NCBI GenBank assembly: GCA_017545905.1
Contig: JAFWXL010000022.1
Coordinates: 1-39,361 of the forward strand
DNA from: Clostridia bacterium
Lineage (GTDB): Bacteria > Bacillota > Clostridia > Christensenellales > Aristaeellaceae
Length of the DNA stretch: 39,361 nt
Reading direction: 5' to 3'
Part shown: piece after piece, positions 24,970-34,584 of the stretch
How the letters are laid out: the number at the start of each line of letters is the position of its first letter
How positions within the stretch are numbered: the first letter of the stretch is position 1
The notes under the pieces: generated by a model
Databases searched by the model: none
Told to the model about the DNA's origin: nothing
Seen by the model: the letters and a program-made list of their open reading frames with translations, nothing else
Translations under genes and position numbers: made by a program

Positions 24970-26310
24970 TCAGTCAGCATTCTCTCCGTCTTCCGGATAA
25001 AAATCGCACGCCAGCGGATTGGAGCGCAGCGCCTCAATAAAATTGAGCGACCGTGCCGCGATCGCGCCGTAGCGCTCCTGCTTGTTGCGGATGCGCTTTT
25101 CACAGGATTCCAAAAGACCGAAGTTCGCATTCATCGGCTGGAAATCGCCCGTGGCATACGCCACATGATGTGAAAGCGCGCCGATCGCCGTCAGCCTAGT
25201 GAAATCCACCGGTTCAAGCCCCAGCATCTGCCGGGCAAGCGAAATGCCCGCAACCATGCCGCTGGACGCGCTCTCCACATAGCCCTCCACGCCCGTCATC
25301 TGGCCCGCAAAATATGTGCCCGGGCGCGCAATCATCTCGTAGCGCTCATTCAGGAAGCCCGGCGAATGCAGGAATGTGTTGCGATGCATCACGCCATAGC
25401 GCAGGAACTCCGCATTCTCCAGACCCGGAATCATCGAGAATACGCGCTTCTGCTCGCCCCACTTGAGCCTCGTCTGGAAGCCCACGAGATTGTACATCGT
25501 ACCCTCGCTGTTTTCCGCGCGCAGCTGCACAGCGGCAAAGGGTTCGCGGCCCGTTCGCGGATCGGTCAGGCCGACCGGCTTCATCGGGCCAAAGGCCATC
25601 ACCATCTCACCGCGGGCAGCCATCACCTCGATGGGCATGCAGCCCTCGAAGACCTGCGTGCCGTCAAAGCCATGCACCTCGGCCTTCTCAGCCGTGAGCA
25701 GCGCCTCGTAAAAGGCCATGTATTCCTCGCGGGTAAAGGGGCAGTTGAGATAATCATCGCCCCTGCCATAGCGCCCAGCCCGGAAAATCCTGCTCATGTC
25801 CAGCGATTCGCCGGAGACAATCGGGGCCGCCGCATCAAAGAAATTGAGCGTATCCAGCCCCGGCAGCTGCGCGATCTTCTCCGCCAGGGCGTCGCTGGTC
25901 AGCGGGCCTGTGGCGATGATCACATTGCCCTCAGGGATATCGGTGATCTCCCCGCGCTGCACGGTGATGTTTTCGTTTTCCTCGATGGCTTTGGTGATAT
26001 ATGCGGAAAAGGCCTCTCGATCGACCGCCAGCGCGCCGCCTGCAGGCACGCGCGTAGCATCCGCCGCTTTCATGATCAGGCTGCCCAGCTGGCGCATCTC
26101 TTCCTTGAGCAGGCCGACAGCATTGGTCAGCTGATCGCTGCGCAGGGAATTGGAGCACACCAGTTCAGCAAAGCCTGCACTGTGATGCGCAGGCGTATAC
26201 TTTTCCGGCTTCATTTCAACCAGCGTGACCTGCACGCCGCGTTTGGCCAGCTGCCATGCCGCCTCGCAGCCTGCCAGACCGGCGCCGATAACCGTAGCTT
26301 TATTTTCCAT
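24970..26310 (-). CDS. trmFO: Folate/FAD-dependent tRNA U54 methyltransferase
   Basis: A 446-residue flavoprotein that makes m5U54 in the tRNA T-loop using methylenetetrahydrofolate. The N-terminal FAD site is [16 protein letters not shown]; other signatures are [19 protein letters not shown], containing the reactive Cys near residue 52, [20 protein letters not shown] and [17 protein letters not shown]. It resembles the standard length. AAAGGA precedes the ATG. It is in the usual order after topA, and the hslV promoter starts only a few bases after its stop codon. Confidence 0.97.
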   Translation of the reverse strand: MENKATVIGAGLAGCEAAWQLAKRGVQVTLVEMKPEKYTPAHHSAGFAELVCSNSLRSDQLTNAVGLLKEEMRQLGSLIMKAADATRVPAGGALAVDREAFSAYITKAIEENENITVQRGEITDIPEGNVIIATGPLTSDALAEKIAQLPGLDTLNFFDAAAPIVSGESLDMSRIFRAGRYGRGDDYLNCPFTREEYMAFYEALLTAEKAEVHGFDGTQVFEGCMPIEVMAARGEMVMAFGPMKPVGLTDPRTGREPFAAVQLRAENSEGTMYNLVGFQTRLKWGEQKRVFSMIPGLENAEFLRYGVMHRNTFLHSPGFLNERYEMIARPGTYFAGQMTGVEGYVESASSGMVAGISLARQMLGLEPVDFTRLTAIGALSHHVAYATGDFQPMNANFGLLESCEKRIRNKQERYGAIAARSLNFIEALRSNPLACDFYPEDGENAD

Positions 26311-26324
26311 ATATCCTTTCAGAC

Positions 26325-26343
26325 GGGCGGCTATCAGCCGCCC
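26325..26343 (-). other. Intercistronic hairpin between topA and trmFO
   Basis: GGGCGGCT (26325-26332) pairs with AGCCGCCC (26336-26343) across a 3-nt loop, right after the topA stop codon. It has no T-tract, so it probably tunes message stability or translation rather than ending transcription. Confidence 0.5.
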
Positions 26344-26346
26344 GCT

Positions 26347-28470
26347 TTACGCTTCTTCCTCGTCGCTCGCCTGCACAGCGATGCGCTCGCGGCAGGTTTC
26401 ATTGGCACAGACATGATAGTTCTCGCCTTTGCGTCCGCGCTTGAAGACCATATAGCCGCCGCACTTGGGGCATTTCTGCTCTACAGGCATCTCCCACGAA
26501 ACAAACTCGCACTCCGGATAGCGCTCGCAGCCGTAGAACTTGCGGCCCTTGCGGGACGTCTTCTCCAGCAGCTTGGCGCCGCAAGCGGGGCAGGGCGCGG
26601 CAATCTCCACCTGAATCGCCTTGGTGTTGCGGCATTCCGGGAAGTTCGGACAGGCAAGGAAGCGGCCGAAGCGGCCGAACTTGTAGACCATCATCGCACC
26701 GCACTTGTCGCAAACGACGTCGGATACCTCGTCCTTGATCTCGATCTTCTCGATCTCCTTCTCCGCCTTCTCCAGCGTCTGAGCAAACGGACCGTAGAAC
26801 TCGCGAAGGATCTCGCGCCAGCCCAGCACACCCTCTTCAACTTTGTCCAGCCGCTCCTCCATGTCAGCCGTAAAGGCGATATCCACGATATCCGTGAAGT
26901 GCTCCTTCATCATATCGGTGATCATCACGCCCAGCTCGGTCGGATAGAGCTGCTTTTTCTCGCGGGAAACATAGCCGCGCGCAAGGATCGTGGAGATCGT
27001 TGGCGCGTAGGTTGAAGGACGGCCGATGCCCTTCTCCTCCAGCGCGCGCACCAGCGACGCCTCGGTATAGCGCGGCGGCGCCTGCGTGAAATGCTGCGTG
27101 GCTTCGACGTCATCGACGACGGCTTCGCTGCCCTCGCTCACATCTGTCAGCGCAGAAGCAACATGCTCGTCCTGCGCGCCCTCATCGCGGCCCTCTTCAT
27201 ACACCGCCGTAAAGCCCGCAAACTTAAGCCGCTCCGCGCTCGAGCGCAGCACGACGCCCTTGTCGTTTGCGATCTCGATCTGCTGCGTCTCATAGACGGC
27301 GTCCGTCATCTGGCAGGCTACAAAGCGCAGATACACCAGCTTATAAAGGTTGAACTGATCGCGGGTGAGCGACGCCTTGATATCCTCCGGCTTGAGGTCA
27401 ATATTGGACGGACGGATCGCCTCGTGCGCATCCTGCGCACTCTTGCGGCCCTTATAGACGTTGGGCTTCTGCGGCACAAATTCTGCGCCATAGCGCTGCG
27501 CAATGGCTTCGCGCACGCTGGCGACAGCCTCGTCGGACAGGCGCACGCTGTCGGTACGGATATAGGAAATCAGGCCCAGCGTACCGCGGCCGGCAATATC
27601 CACACCTTCGTAGAGCTGCTGGGCGACCTGCATGGTCTTGGCGGTCGTGAAGCCAAGCTTGCGGCTGGCCTCCTGCTGCAGATTCGACGTCGTGAACGGC
27701 GGAGCCGGATGCCTGCGGCGCTCGCCGCGCTTCACGCTCCTGATCGCAAAGCCGCCCTCGGCAATGCGCGCCTTGGCGTCGTTGGCCTGCTCCCCGCTGG
27801 AGATGCTCACGCGCTCGCCGCCCATGCTGTGCAGCTTGGCAGTCAGCTTCTTGCTGCCGGCATGGAGCTTCGCCTCCACATGCCAGTATTCCTCCGGCTC
27901 AAAGGTCTCGATCTCCTGCTCACGGTCGACGATCATGCGCGTGGCCACGCTCTGTACGCGGCCGGCGGACAGGCCCTTCTTGATCTTTGCCCACAGCAGC
28001 GGGCTGATCTTGTAGCCCACCAGACGATCGAGCATGCGGCGCGCCTGCTGCGCGTCAACCAGCTCCATGTTGATCCGGCGCGGCTGCTTGATCGCGCTCT
28101 TGACCGTCTTCTCGGTGATCTCGTTGAATTCCACGCGGCAGGCGCTGTCGGGATCAATGCCCAGAATGTGCGCCAGATGCCAGGAAATCGCCTCGCCCTC
28201 ACGGTCCGGGTCAGTCGCCAGAATGATGGACTTTGCGCCCTTGGCTTCCTTGCGGATGCGCTCGAGCACCTCGCCGCGGCCTCTGATTGTGATATATTTC
28301 GGTTCAAAATCGTTTTCAATATCGACGCCCAGCTGGGACTTGGGCAGATCGCGGACATGACCGTTGGATGCTTCCACCTTATACGTCCTGCCCAGGAACT
28401 TCGAAATCGTGCGCGCCTTGGCGGGCGACTCCACGATGACCAGCTTATGCGCCGTCTTACTGCTTGCCAA
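26347..28470 (-). CDS. topA: DNA topoisomerase I
   Basis: A 707-residue type IA topoisomerase that relaxes negative supercoils. The Toprim domain has the acidic TDPDREGE (86-93); the catalytic Tyr is in SYIRTDS (about residue 303). The C-terminus carries three Cys-rich zinc-finger units (CDKC...CPNFPEC, CPAC...CERYPEC, CPKC...CANETC). The start is taken as TTG at 28470, seven bases after GGAGGA (28478-28483); an ATG five codons upstream overlaps that site itself and has none of its own. A TATAAT at 28622-28627 is the only promoter hint before it and lacks a good -35, so it may be co-transcribed with dprA. Confidence 0.96.
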   Translation of the reverse strand: MASSKTAHKLVIVESPAKARTISKFLGRTYKVEASNGHVRDLPKSQLGVDIENDFEPKYITIRGRGEVLERIRKEAKGAKSIILATDPDREGEAISWHLAHILGIDPDSACRVEFNEITEKTVKSAIKQPRRINMELVDAQQARRMLDRLVGYKISPLLWAKIKKGLSAGRVQSVATRMIVDREQEIETFEPEEYWHVEAKLHAGSKKLTAKLHSMGGERVSISSGEQANDAKARIAEGGFAIRSVKRGERRRHPAPPFTTSNLQQEASRKLGFTTAKTMQVAQQLYEGVDIAGRGTLGLISYIRTDSVRLSDEAVASVREAIAQRYGAEFVPQKPNVYKGRKSAQDAHEAIRPSNIDLKPEDIKASLTRDQFNLYKLVYLRFVACQMTDAVYETQQIEIANDKGVVLRSSAERLKFAGFTAVYEEGRDEGAQDEHVASALTDVSEGSEAVVDDVEATQHFTQAPPRYTEASLVRALEEKGIGRPSTYAPTISTILARGYVSREKKQLYPTELGVMITDMMKEHFTDIVDIAFTADMEERLDKVEEGVLGWREILREFYGPFAQTLEKAEKEIEKIEIKDEVSDVVCDKCGAMMVYKFGRFGRFLACPNFPECRNTKAIQVEIAAPCPACGAKLLEKTSRKGRKFYGCERYPECEFVSWEMPVEQKCPKCGGYMVFKRGRKGENYHVCANETCRERIAVQASDEEEA

Positions 28471-28659
28471 TGATACTTCCTCCATGGGCCGGCATGGCTG
28501 CCGGCTTCATTTCCGTCCGCCCCCTCATCAGGCGGCGCAGACGGTGTCACGCTCAAGAAGGATACCAGCCATTTTTCAATCTGTCAAGGCGTGCAGATGG
28601 ATTTTGTGCAAAAATTCCTTCATTATACTGTTTCAGTTTTACCGGATGCATCTTCCTGT

Positions 28660-29763
28660 TCATGCCAGCCTGTAAGCCGGACCCGGCAGCGATACGATGA
28701 CGCCGTCGAGCTCAAGCATCATCAGCACGCTGCCAAGCGCATCGCCGGCAATGCCCGTCTGCTCGCTCAGTGCGTCAAAATCCAGATCGCCGGACAGCAG
28801 CTGGTCATACACCCGCTGCTCCTGTTCATCCAGCGCCCGCACCGGCACGGCAGGCTTCAGGGCAATCTGCTGCGGCGCAGCGGCGTGCACCGGCTTTCTT
28901 TGCGCCATACCCTGTATTGCCTGCAGGATATCCGACGCGCATGCAGCAGGACGCGCACCTTCGGCAATGAGCTGATTGGGCAGCTGAGAGCCAAAACGGT
29001 CGACGTCCCCCGGCAGCGCAAACACCTCACGGCCTTCCTCCAGCGCAAAATTCACCGTAGAGAGCGCGCCGCTCTTGTGCGGCGCCTGCGCCACCAGCAC
29101 GCCGTGGCTCATGCCCGCGACGATCCTGTTTCGCTGCACGAAGCTGTAGCGCGTAGGCGCGGTACCCGGCGGATACTCCGACACGATGCTGCCGCCGCTT
29201 TCCAGAATCTGCTCCATGAGCGTCCTGTTCTTTTCGGGATAGAGCTTGTCCAGCGCGCCGCCCAGTACGGCGACAGTGCGCCCATTTGCATCCAGCGCAC
29301 CCCGGTGCGCTGCTGTGTCCACGCCCAGCGCAAGGCCGGAGACAATACATGCATCCCTTTCGGCAAGCTCTCTGGCGATCCTTCTGGTATGGCGCAAGCC
29401 GTAGCTGTCCGCGCGGCGCGTGCCGACGATGGAAACAGGCAGCGGATCATCCAGATCTTCTTTACCCATGCAGAAGAGAACGTGCGGCGGCTTTGCCGTA
29501 TGGGCAAGCAGCGAGGGATAGCGCGCATCTGCGCTTGTGATCAGATGCACGTTCGCCTCATAGAGCTTATCGAGCATGCGGTCAGCCCGCTTCAGCGCGG
29601 CGCGCAGTGCAGCTATGCCCTCCCGGCCAAGCGCCGCCTCATGCGCATGCGGATCGGCAAGCAGCTTCAGCGCGCTGCCCGCATCGCCAAGCGCCCGCTC
29701 GCGCTGGCCGTAGCTGATATGCTGCGCCGAAACGAGCACCGCCATCGCTTCGCTTTCATTCAT
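28660..29763 (-). CDS. dprA: DNA-processing protein DprA
   Basis: A 367-residue protein that loads RecA on incoming single-stranded DNA during transformation. The Rossmann-like core shows SIVGTRRADSYG, SGLALGVDTAAHRGAL, GGALDKLYP, and the hallmark SEYPPGTAPTRYSFVQRNRI, continuing to SHGVLVAQAPHKSGAL. A C-terminal winged-helix domain (about 310-367) follows a Gln/Pro-rich linker. The ATG at 29763 has GAGGTGGA six bases before; the frame stays open nine codons further. Here dprA lies directly after recA, its functional partner, separated by a terminator and repeat R5. Confidence 0.95.
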   Translation of the reverse strand: MNESEAMAVLVSAQHISYGQRERALGDAGSALKLLADPHAHEAALGREGIAALRAALKRADRMLDKLYEANVHLITSADARYPSLLAHTAKPPHVLFCMGKEDLDDPLPVSIVGTRRADSYGLRHTRRIARELAERDACIVSGLALGVDTAAHRGALDANGRTVAVLGGALDKLYPEKNRTLMEQILESGGSIVSEYPPGTAPTRYSFVQRNRIVAGMSHGVLVAQAPHKSGALSTVNFALEEGREVFALPGDVDRFGSQLPNQLIAEGARPAACASDILQAIQGMAQRKPVHAAAPQQIALKPAVPVRALDEQEQRVYDQLLSGDLDFDALSEQTGIAGDALGSVLMMLELDGVIVSLPGPAYRLA

Positions 29764-29787
29764 ATGCTCCACCTCGTCTTCTCTGTA

Positions 29788-29817
29788 CAAAAGAAGCCGC
29801 AGAGGGTTCTGCGGCTT
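29788..29817 (-). terminator. Terminator of the rimO-recA operon
   Basis: AAGCCGCAG (29794-29802) pairs with CTGCGGCTT (29809-29817), 6-nt loop, followed on the minus strand by CTTTTG. It lies just before the dprA start. The T-tract is short, so dprA may be reached by readthrough. Confidence 0.75.
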
Positions 29818-29833
29818 GGGTTACATCGGGGAG

Positions 29834-29907
29834 TACGCTAGGGCTGCCGCCCTAAAACCTGCCCGGGGACATCGTCCCCAGACGCCTTCTTTGCTTCGCG
29901 GCGGTTT
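29834..29907. repeat. Dispersed repeat unit R5
   Basis: A complete plus-orientation unit between recA and dprA: ACGCTAGGGCTGCCGCCC, AAACCTGCC, palindrome GGGGACATCGTCCCC, then CGCCTTCTTTGCTTCGCGG. It lies just past the recA stop, antisense to transcription. Confidence 0.85.
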
Positions 29908-29915
29908 AAAACAGC

Positions 29916-31037
<1,122 letters not shown>

Positions 31038-31071
31038 AGTTTATCTCCTTTATCTCTATGCAATCCCAAAC

Positions 31072-32322
31072 TCAATTTGTATATCCCAGCGCTGCCCGCC
31101 TGATCATATCCAGCGCACGCAGCGCGGAAAGATGACGGATTCTGTCGCGGCTGCCAGAAAGCTGCAGCCGTTCCACGCGCGTGCCCTTCGCGTCGGCAAC
31201 GGCGACATACACAAGCCCCACAGGCTTTTCCTTCGTGCCGCCGCCCGGGCCGGCAATGCCGGTCGTGGCAAGCACGATATCCGCGCCGCTTCTCTCCCTC
31301 AGGCCTTCGGCCATCTCGCGCGCCGTCTGCTCGCTCACCGCGCCATAGCGGTCAAGCGTCTCCGGCTTCACGCCGCAGTATTTGATCTTTGCCTCGTTGG
31401 CATAGGTCACATGCGCCTCGCCCAGCGCCGAGGAGATGCCCGGATAATTGACCAGCTGCGCCGCAACCAATCCGCCCGTACAGCTCTCTGCCGTGGCGAC
31501 GGTAAGGCCGCGCGCCGTCAGTTCGCGGCCCGCAGCCTCCTCCATGGAGCCCTCGCTCGTGTCAAGCACCGCATAGATGTTCCCGCCGAGCACGTCCGTC
31601 AGCTCTTTTACAACGGGATAGACCTTTTCAAGCGCCGCATGCTCGCTTTCACCGCGCGCGGTCACGCGCAGCTGGCATTCGCCCAGCGAGCAATAAGGCG
31701 CGACGGTCACCTCGCCGCCTTGCTCAATCCACTTCGCGCACATCTGCGCAATCTGCGATTCACCGAGGCCATAGATGCGTATATAGCGCGAAGCGATGCA
31801 GCCGCCGGTTCTCTCAGCCAGCACGCCGTATACCTGCTTTTCAAACATATCCGCCATCTCATGCGGCGGACCCGGCAGTTGAATGACAATCTTGCCATTG
31901 CTTTCAATCATGCAGCCCGGCGCCGTGCCGCAGGCATTCGGCAGGATCATCGCCCCTTCGGCAAACATCGCCTGCCGCCGGTTATTCTCCGGGCAGTTTC
32001 TGCCCAGCCTGTCAAAGTATCCGCGGATGGCCTGCCAGCTGTCCTCGTCAAAACGCATCTCAAGCCCCAGCAGCTTTGCCGCGATCTCCTTGGAGATATC
32101 ATCCTGCGTAGGTCCCAGGCCGCCGGTGGTGATCACGATGTCGCTTCTTGAAAGGGCCAGCGCGAGCGTATCACGCATGCGCTGCGGATTATCGCCCACA
32201 GCCTGATGATAATACACCGAGATGCCCAGACTTTGAAGTCTGCGCGAGAGGTACTGCGCATCGGTATCGACAATCTGACCCATCAGGATTTCCGTGCCGA
32301 TGGCAACGATTTCTGCGATCAT
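31072..32322 (-). CDS. cinA: CinA-family nicotinamide-nucleotide amidase
   Basis: A 416-residue two-domain protein. The N-terminal molybdopterin-binding-like (COG1058) domain has IVAIGTEILMGQIVDTDAQY, and ITTGGLGPTQDDISKE; the C-terminal domain (from about residue 255) has VATAESCTGGLVAAQL and the ATTGIAGPGGGTKEKPVGLV motif of NMN deamidase (PncC), which recycles nicotinamide mononucleotide. The ATG at 32322 follows GAGAAAGG; the longer open frame upstream reads into repeat R6 and is rejected. cinA lies next to recA as in many Firmicutes, where it is linked to competence. Confidence 0.95.
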   Translation of the reverse strand: MIAEIVAIGTEILMGQIVDTDAQYLSRRLQSLGISVYYHQAVGDNPQRMRDTLALALSRSDIVITTGGLGPTQDDISKEIAAKLLGLEMRFDEDSWQAIRGYFDRLGRNCPENNRRQAMFAEGAMILPNACGTAPGCMIESNGKIVIQLPGPPHEMADMFEKQVYGVLAERTGGCIASRYIRIYGLGESQIAQMCAKWIEQGGEVTVAPYCSLGECQLRVTARGESEHAALEKVYPVVKELTDVLGGNIYAVLDTSEGSMEEAAGRELTARGLTVATAESCTGGLVAAQLVNYPGISSALGEAHVTYANEAKIKYCGVKPETLDRYGAVSEQTAREMAEGLRERSGADIVLATTGIAGPGGGTKEKPVGLVYVAVADAKGTRVERLQLSGSRDRIRHLSALRALDMIRRAALGYTN

Positions 32323-32334
32323 GATACGCCTTTC

Positions 32335-32404
32335 TCGGGGACGCCGTCCCCGAACCCCTGGCAGGGACATTGTCCCTGCACCCTTCTTCGCTTCGCGCCT
32401 GCTT
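32335..32404. repeat. Dispersed repeat unit R6
   Basis: A diverged plus-orientation unit between pgsA and cinA: first palindrome GGGGACGCCGTCCCC (in place of GGGCTGCCGCCC), then CAGGGACATTGTCCCTG, then CCCTTCTTCGCTTCGCGC. It lies on the untranslated segment of the rimO-recA mRNA. Confidence 0.75.
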
Positions 32405-32526
32405 AAAGCAAGATTTATATTGGCAAACTCCGTTTGCCAAAGACTTATTTCTGCTTCGTAGTTTTCGAGGACCCTCTGTCCGAAGAAAACGTCTTGGAAG
32501 CAAGGCGAAGCGTAGTGAAAGCGCGC
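32405..32526 (-). other. Structured intercistronic segment, repeat-like
   Basis: This stretch after pgsA has no gene but several palindromes: TTTGGCAAACGGAGTTTGCCAA, a GTTTTC/GAAAAC hairpin around 32460-32491 with an inner GGAC/GTCC stem, and AGCGCGCTGAGCGCGCT overlapping the pgsA stop. The layout resembles a mobile palindromic element of another kind from R1-R6; only one copy is present here. Confidence 0.5.
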
Positions 32527-33072
32527 TCAGCGCGCTCCACCCAAAACAGCCCTGTTCTGCCACACATATTCCACCATGGAATACAGCGTCATCGCAGCAG
32601 CGGCGAGCATGACGATATCCGTGAGGATATTGCCGCTCATCACCGTCAGCAGCAGCACCAGCGCCATCTGCAGCACAGTCTTCACCTTGCCGCTCATGCC
32701 GGCGGCAATCACATGGCCCTGCTCCACCGCCACAAGACGCAGGCCGGACACCACAAACTCGCGCGCAATGAAGATGATACACGCCGCCGCATGCAGCCTG
32801 CCCATGGCGCAGAGCATGATAAACGCCGTATGCGTGAGCAGCTTGTCGGCGATAGGATCCATGAATTTGCCGAAGTTGGTAATCAGGTTATACTTGCGCG
32901 CAATCTTGCCGTCGAGCATATCTGTCAGGGATGCGACGGCAAACACTGCCAGCGCAATATAGTGATAGCCATATGCCAGCAGCACCAGATACACCGGCAC
33001 CAGCGCAATGCGCAGCAGCGTCAGCTTGTTGGGCAGATTCAGTTCCATGATGCCCGAAAGGATCTTCTTCAT
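32527..33072 (-). CDS. pgsA: Phosphatidylglycerophosphate synthase
   Basis: A 181-residue membrane enzyme that joins CDP-diacylglycerol and glycerol-3-phosphate on the way to phosphatidylglycerol. The CDP-alcohol phosphotransferase motif is complete: D54-G55, A58-R59, G68, D72 and D76. There are about five membrane helices. The ATG overlaps the rimO stop (ATGA), so the two are translationally linked. Its stop codon lies inside a palindrome. Confidence 0.95.
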   Translation of the reverse strand: MKKILSGIMELNLPNKLTLLRIALVPVYLVLLAYGYHYIALAVFAVASLTDMLDGKIARKYNLITNFGKFMDPIADKLLTHTAFIMLCAMGRLHAAACIIFIAREFVVSGLRLVAVEQGHVIAAGMSGKVKTVLQMALVLLLTVMSGNILTDIVMLAAAAMTLYSMVEYVWQNRAVLGGAR

Positions 33073-34379
33073 ACGCGCTCTCCCATCAAATCATATGCCT
33101 TTGCGCCGGTGATGCGCACGTTTACAAATGTGCCGATTTCCAGCGGCTCGTCCGAGCCGAAATAGATGCTGCCGTCGGTCTCCGGCGCTTCGAATTCGCT
33201 GCGGCCGACATAGCGGTTTCCGCGCCTGCGCTCCACCAGCACGCGGCAGGTCGTGCCCACGCGCGCCCTGTTCTGCGCAAGGGAAATCTGATGCTGCAGG
33301 GTCATCAGCTGATCATAGCGCGCCTGCTTGATCTCCTCGTCGATCTGATTCTCCATATCCGCAGCAACGGTGCCCTCCTCCGGGGAGAAGGTGAACGCGC
33401 CCATGCGGTCAAATTTCGTCTTTTCAACAAAGTCCATCAGCTCTTCAAAGTCCTCGTCCGTCTCGCCCGGGAAGCCGACCATCATCGTCGTGCGCAGCAT
33501 CATGCCGCGCGCCTTGAATTTCTCACAGACTTCGCGGATATGCTCGCTCGTGTCGGTGCGGTTCATATCGTCGAGCACGTGCTGGGCGATATGCTGCATC
33601 GGCAGATCGAGATAATTGCAGACATTGGGAAGCCTTGCAATGGTATCGAGCAGCCTGTCGTCCACACGCTCTGGATAGCAGTACAGCGTGCGCAGCCACT
33701 CAACACCGGGAATCGCAGCGATCTCCTCAATCAGCTCCGGCAGCTTGCTCGCCCCGCCCAGATCCGTGCCGTAGCGGGTGGTGTCCTGCGCGATGAGCGT
33801 GAATTCCTTCACGCCCTGAGAAACAAGGCGCTTCACCTCGGCGATGATATCCACCTTCGGGCGGCTGCGGTAGCCGCCGCGGATCAGCGGAATCGCGCAG
33901 TAAGAGCAGCAGTTGTCGCAGCCCTCGCCGATGCGGATATACGCGCTGTACTTGGGCGTGGTCAGCACGCGGCCAAACTCAAAGAACTGTCCGTCGTCAT
34001 CGACGTACACAGGCCTCGCGCCCGCGGTCGCTTCCTGAATCGCCTTGTCCAGCTTTTCATATTCGTTGACGCCCATGATCACGTCGACCTCGGGCATCTC
34101 CGCCTCAATCGCCTCCGGATAGCGCTGGGCAAAGCAGCCCGTCGCCACCAGCAGGCGGCACTTGCCGGTCTGCTTGTATTCCGCCATCTCGAAGATGGTG
34201 GAAATCGCCTCTTCCTTCGCCGGCTGGATGAAGCCGCAGGTATTGACGATGATGACCTCGGCCTTGGCCGGGTCCGCCACAATCTGATAGCCGCGCGCAC
34301 GCAGGAAGCCGAGCGCCTGCTCGGAATCCACGCGGTTCTTGCTGCAGCCCAGAGAAATGAGTCCAACTGTCGTAGCCAA
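33069..34379 (-). CDS. rimO: Ribosomal protein S12 methylthiotransferase
   Basis: A 436-residue radical-SAM enzyme that adds a methylthio group to an aspartate of ribosomal protein S12. The N-terminal MTTase domain has three cluster-binding Cys (12, 48, 82); the radical-SAM cluster uses Cys154, Cys158 and Cys161 (CDNCCSYC); a C-terminal TRAM domain starts near residue 370. SLGCSKNRVDSE at the N-terminus is typical of RimO as opposed to MiaB. The start is a TTG (34379) with AAAGGAG seven bases before. It leads the operon rimO-pgsA-cinA-recA. Confidence 0.96.
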   Translation of the reverse strand: MATTVGLISLGCSKNRVDSEQALGFLRARGYQIVADPAKAEVIIVNTCGFIQPAKEEAISTIFEMAEYKQTGKCRLLVATGCFAQRYPEAIEAEMPEVDVIMGVNEYEKLDKAIQEATAGARPVYVDDDGQFFEFGRVLTTPKYSAYIRIGEGCDNCCSYCAIPLIRGGYRSRPKVDIIAEVKRLVSQGVKEFTLIAQDTTRYGTDLGGASKLPELIEEIAAIPGVEWLRTLYCYPERVDDRLLDTIARLPNVCNYLDLPMQHIAQHVLDDMNRTDTSEHIREVCEKFKARGMMLRTTMMVGFPGETDEDFEELMDFVEKTKFDRMGAFTFSPEEGTVAADMENQIDEEIKQARYDQLMTLQHQISLAQNRARVGTTCRVLVERRRGNRYVGRSEFEAPETDGSIYFGSDEPLEIGTFVNVRITGAKAYDLMGERV

Positions 34380-34435
34380 ATTGCTTCTCCTTTATATATG
34401 TCACATCAGGTTTATATACATAGATTTGCGAGTTT

Positions 34436-34464
34436 ATTGTATCACGGAAGATGCGCAAATACAA
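34436..34464 (-). promoter_or_regulatory. Proximal promoter of the rimO-recA operon
   Basis: On the minus strand TTGTAT (34464-34459) and TACAAT (34441-34436) are 17 bp apart, right after the T-tract of the preceding terminator. This gives a leader of about 50 nt and no LexA site, so it can supply basal expression. Confidence 0.72.
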
Positions 34465-34465
34465 G

Positions 34466-34508
34466 AAAAAGCCGCGCGGGCGTCTTTGTCAAATTCACCC
34501 GCGTCGGC
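34466..34508 (-). terminator. Terminator of the leucine-rich-repeat gene
   Basis: The minus-strand hairpin pairs GCCGACGCGGG (34508-34498) with CCCGCGCGGC (34480-34471), one bulged A, followed by TTTTT (34470-34466); the AAA just before the stem extends it. It lies about 75 bases past the gene's stop codon. Confidence 0.85.
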
Positions 34509-34511
34509 TTT

Positions 34512-34539
34512 ATTATATCATATTCCGCGGAAAATACAA
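34512..34539 (-). promoter_or_regulatory. Distal promoter of the rimO-recA operon, LexA-linked
   Basis: On the minus strand TTGTAT (34539-34534) and TATAAT (34517-34512) are 16 bp apart. The expected start, about 34505, lies inside the 5' arm of the terminator at 34466-34508, so the hairpin in this transcript would lack its lower half. Confidence 0.55.
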
Positions 34540-34551
34540 GAACATACGTTC
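34540..34551. promoter_or_regulatory. LexA (SOS) box
   Basis: GAACATACGTTC; on the minus strand GAAC-GTAT-GTTC fits the Firmicutes LexA/DinR pattern GAAC-RNRY-GTTY. It abuts the -35 box of the distal promoter, where bound LexA would hinder RNA polymerase. It is the likely source of SOS control of recA. Confidence 0.7.
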
Positions 34552-34584
34552 CTATTTTCCATTTTTATATGAACACTGATTCCC

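Noticed and set aside
22802-28473. Long plus-strand open frames opposite hslU, trmFO and topA
   Set aside because: All lie antisense to well recognised genes and show the same compositional artefact.
32323-32370. N-terminal extension of CinA
   Set aside because: The extra codons come from repeat R6; the ATG at 32322 has its own ribosome binding site and begins the family motif.
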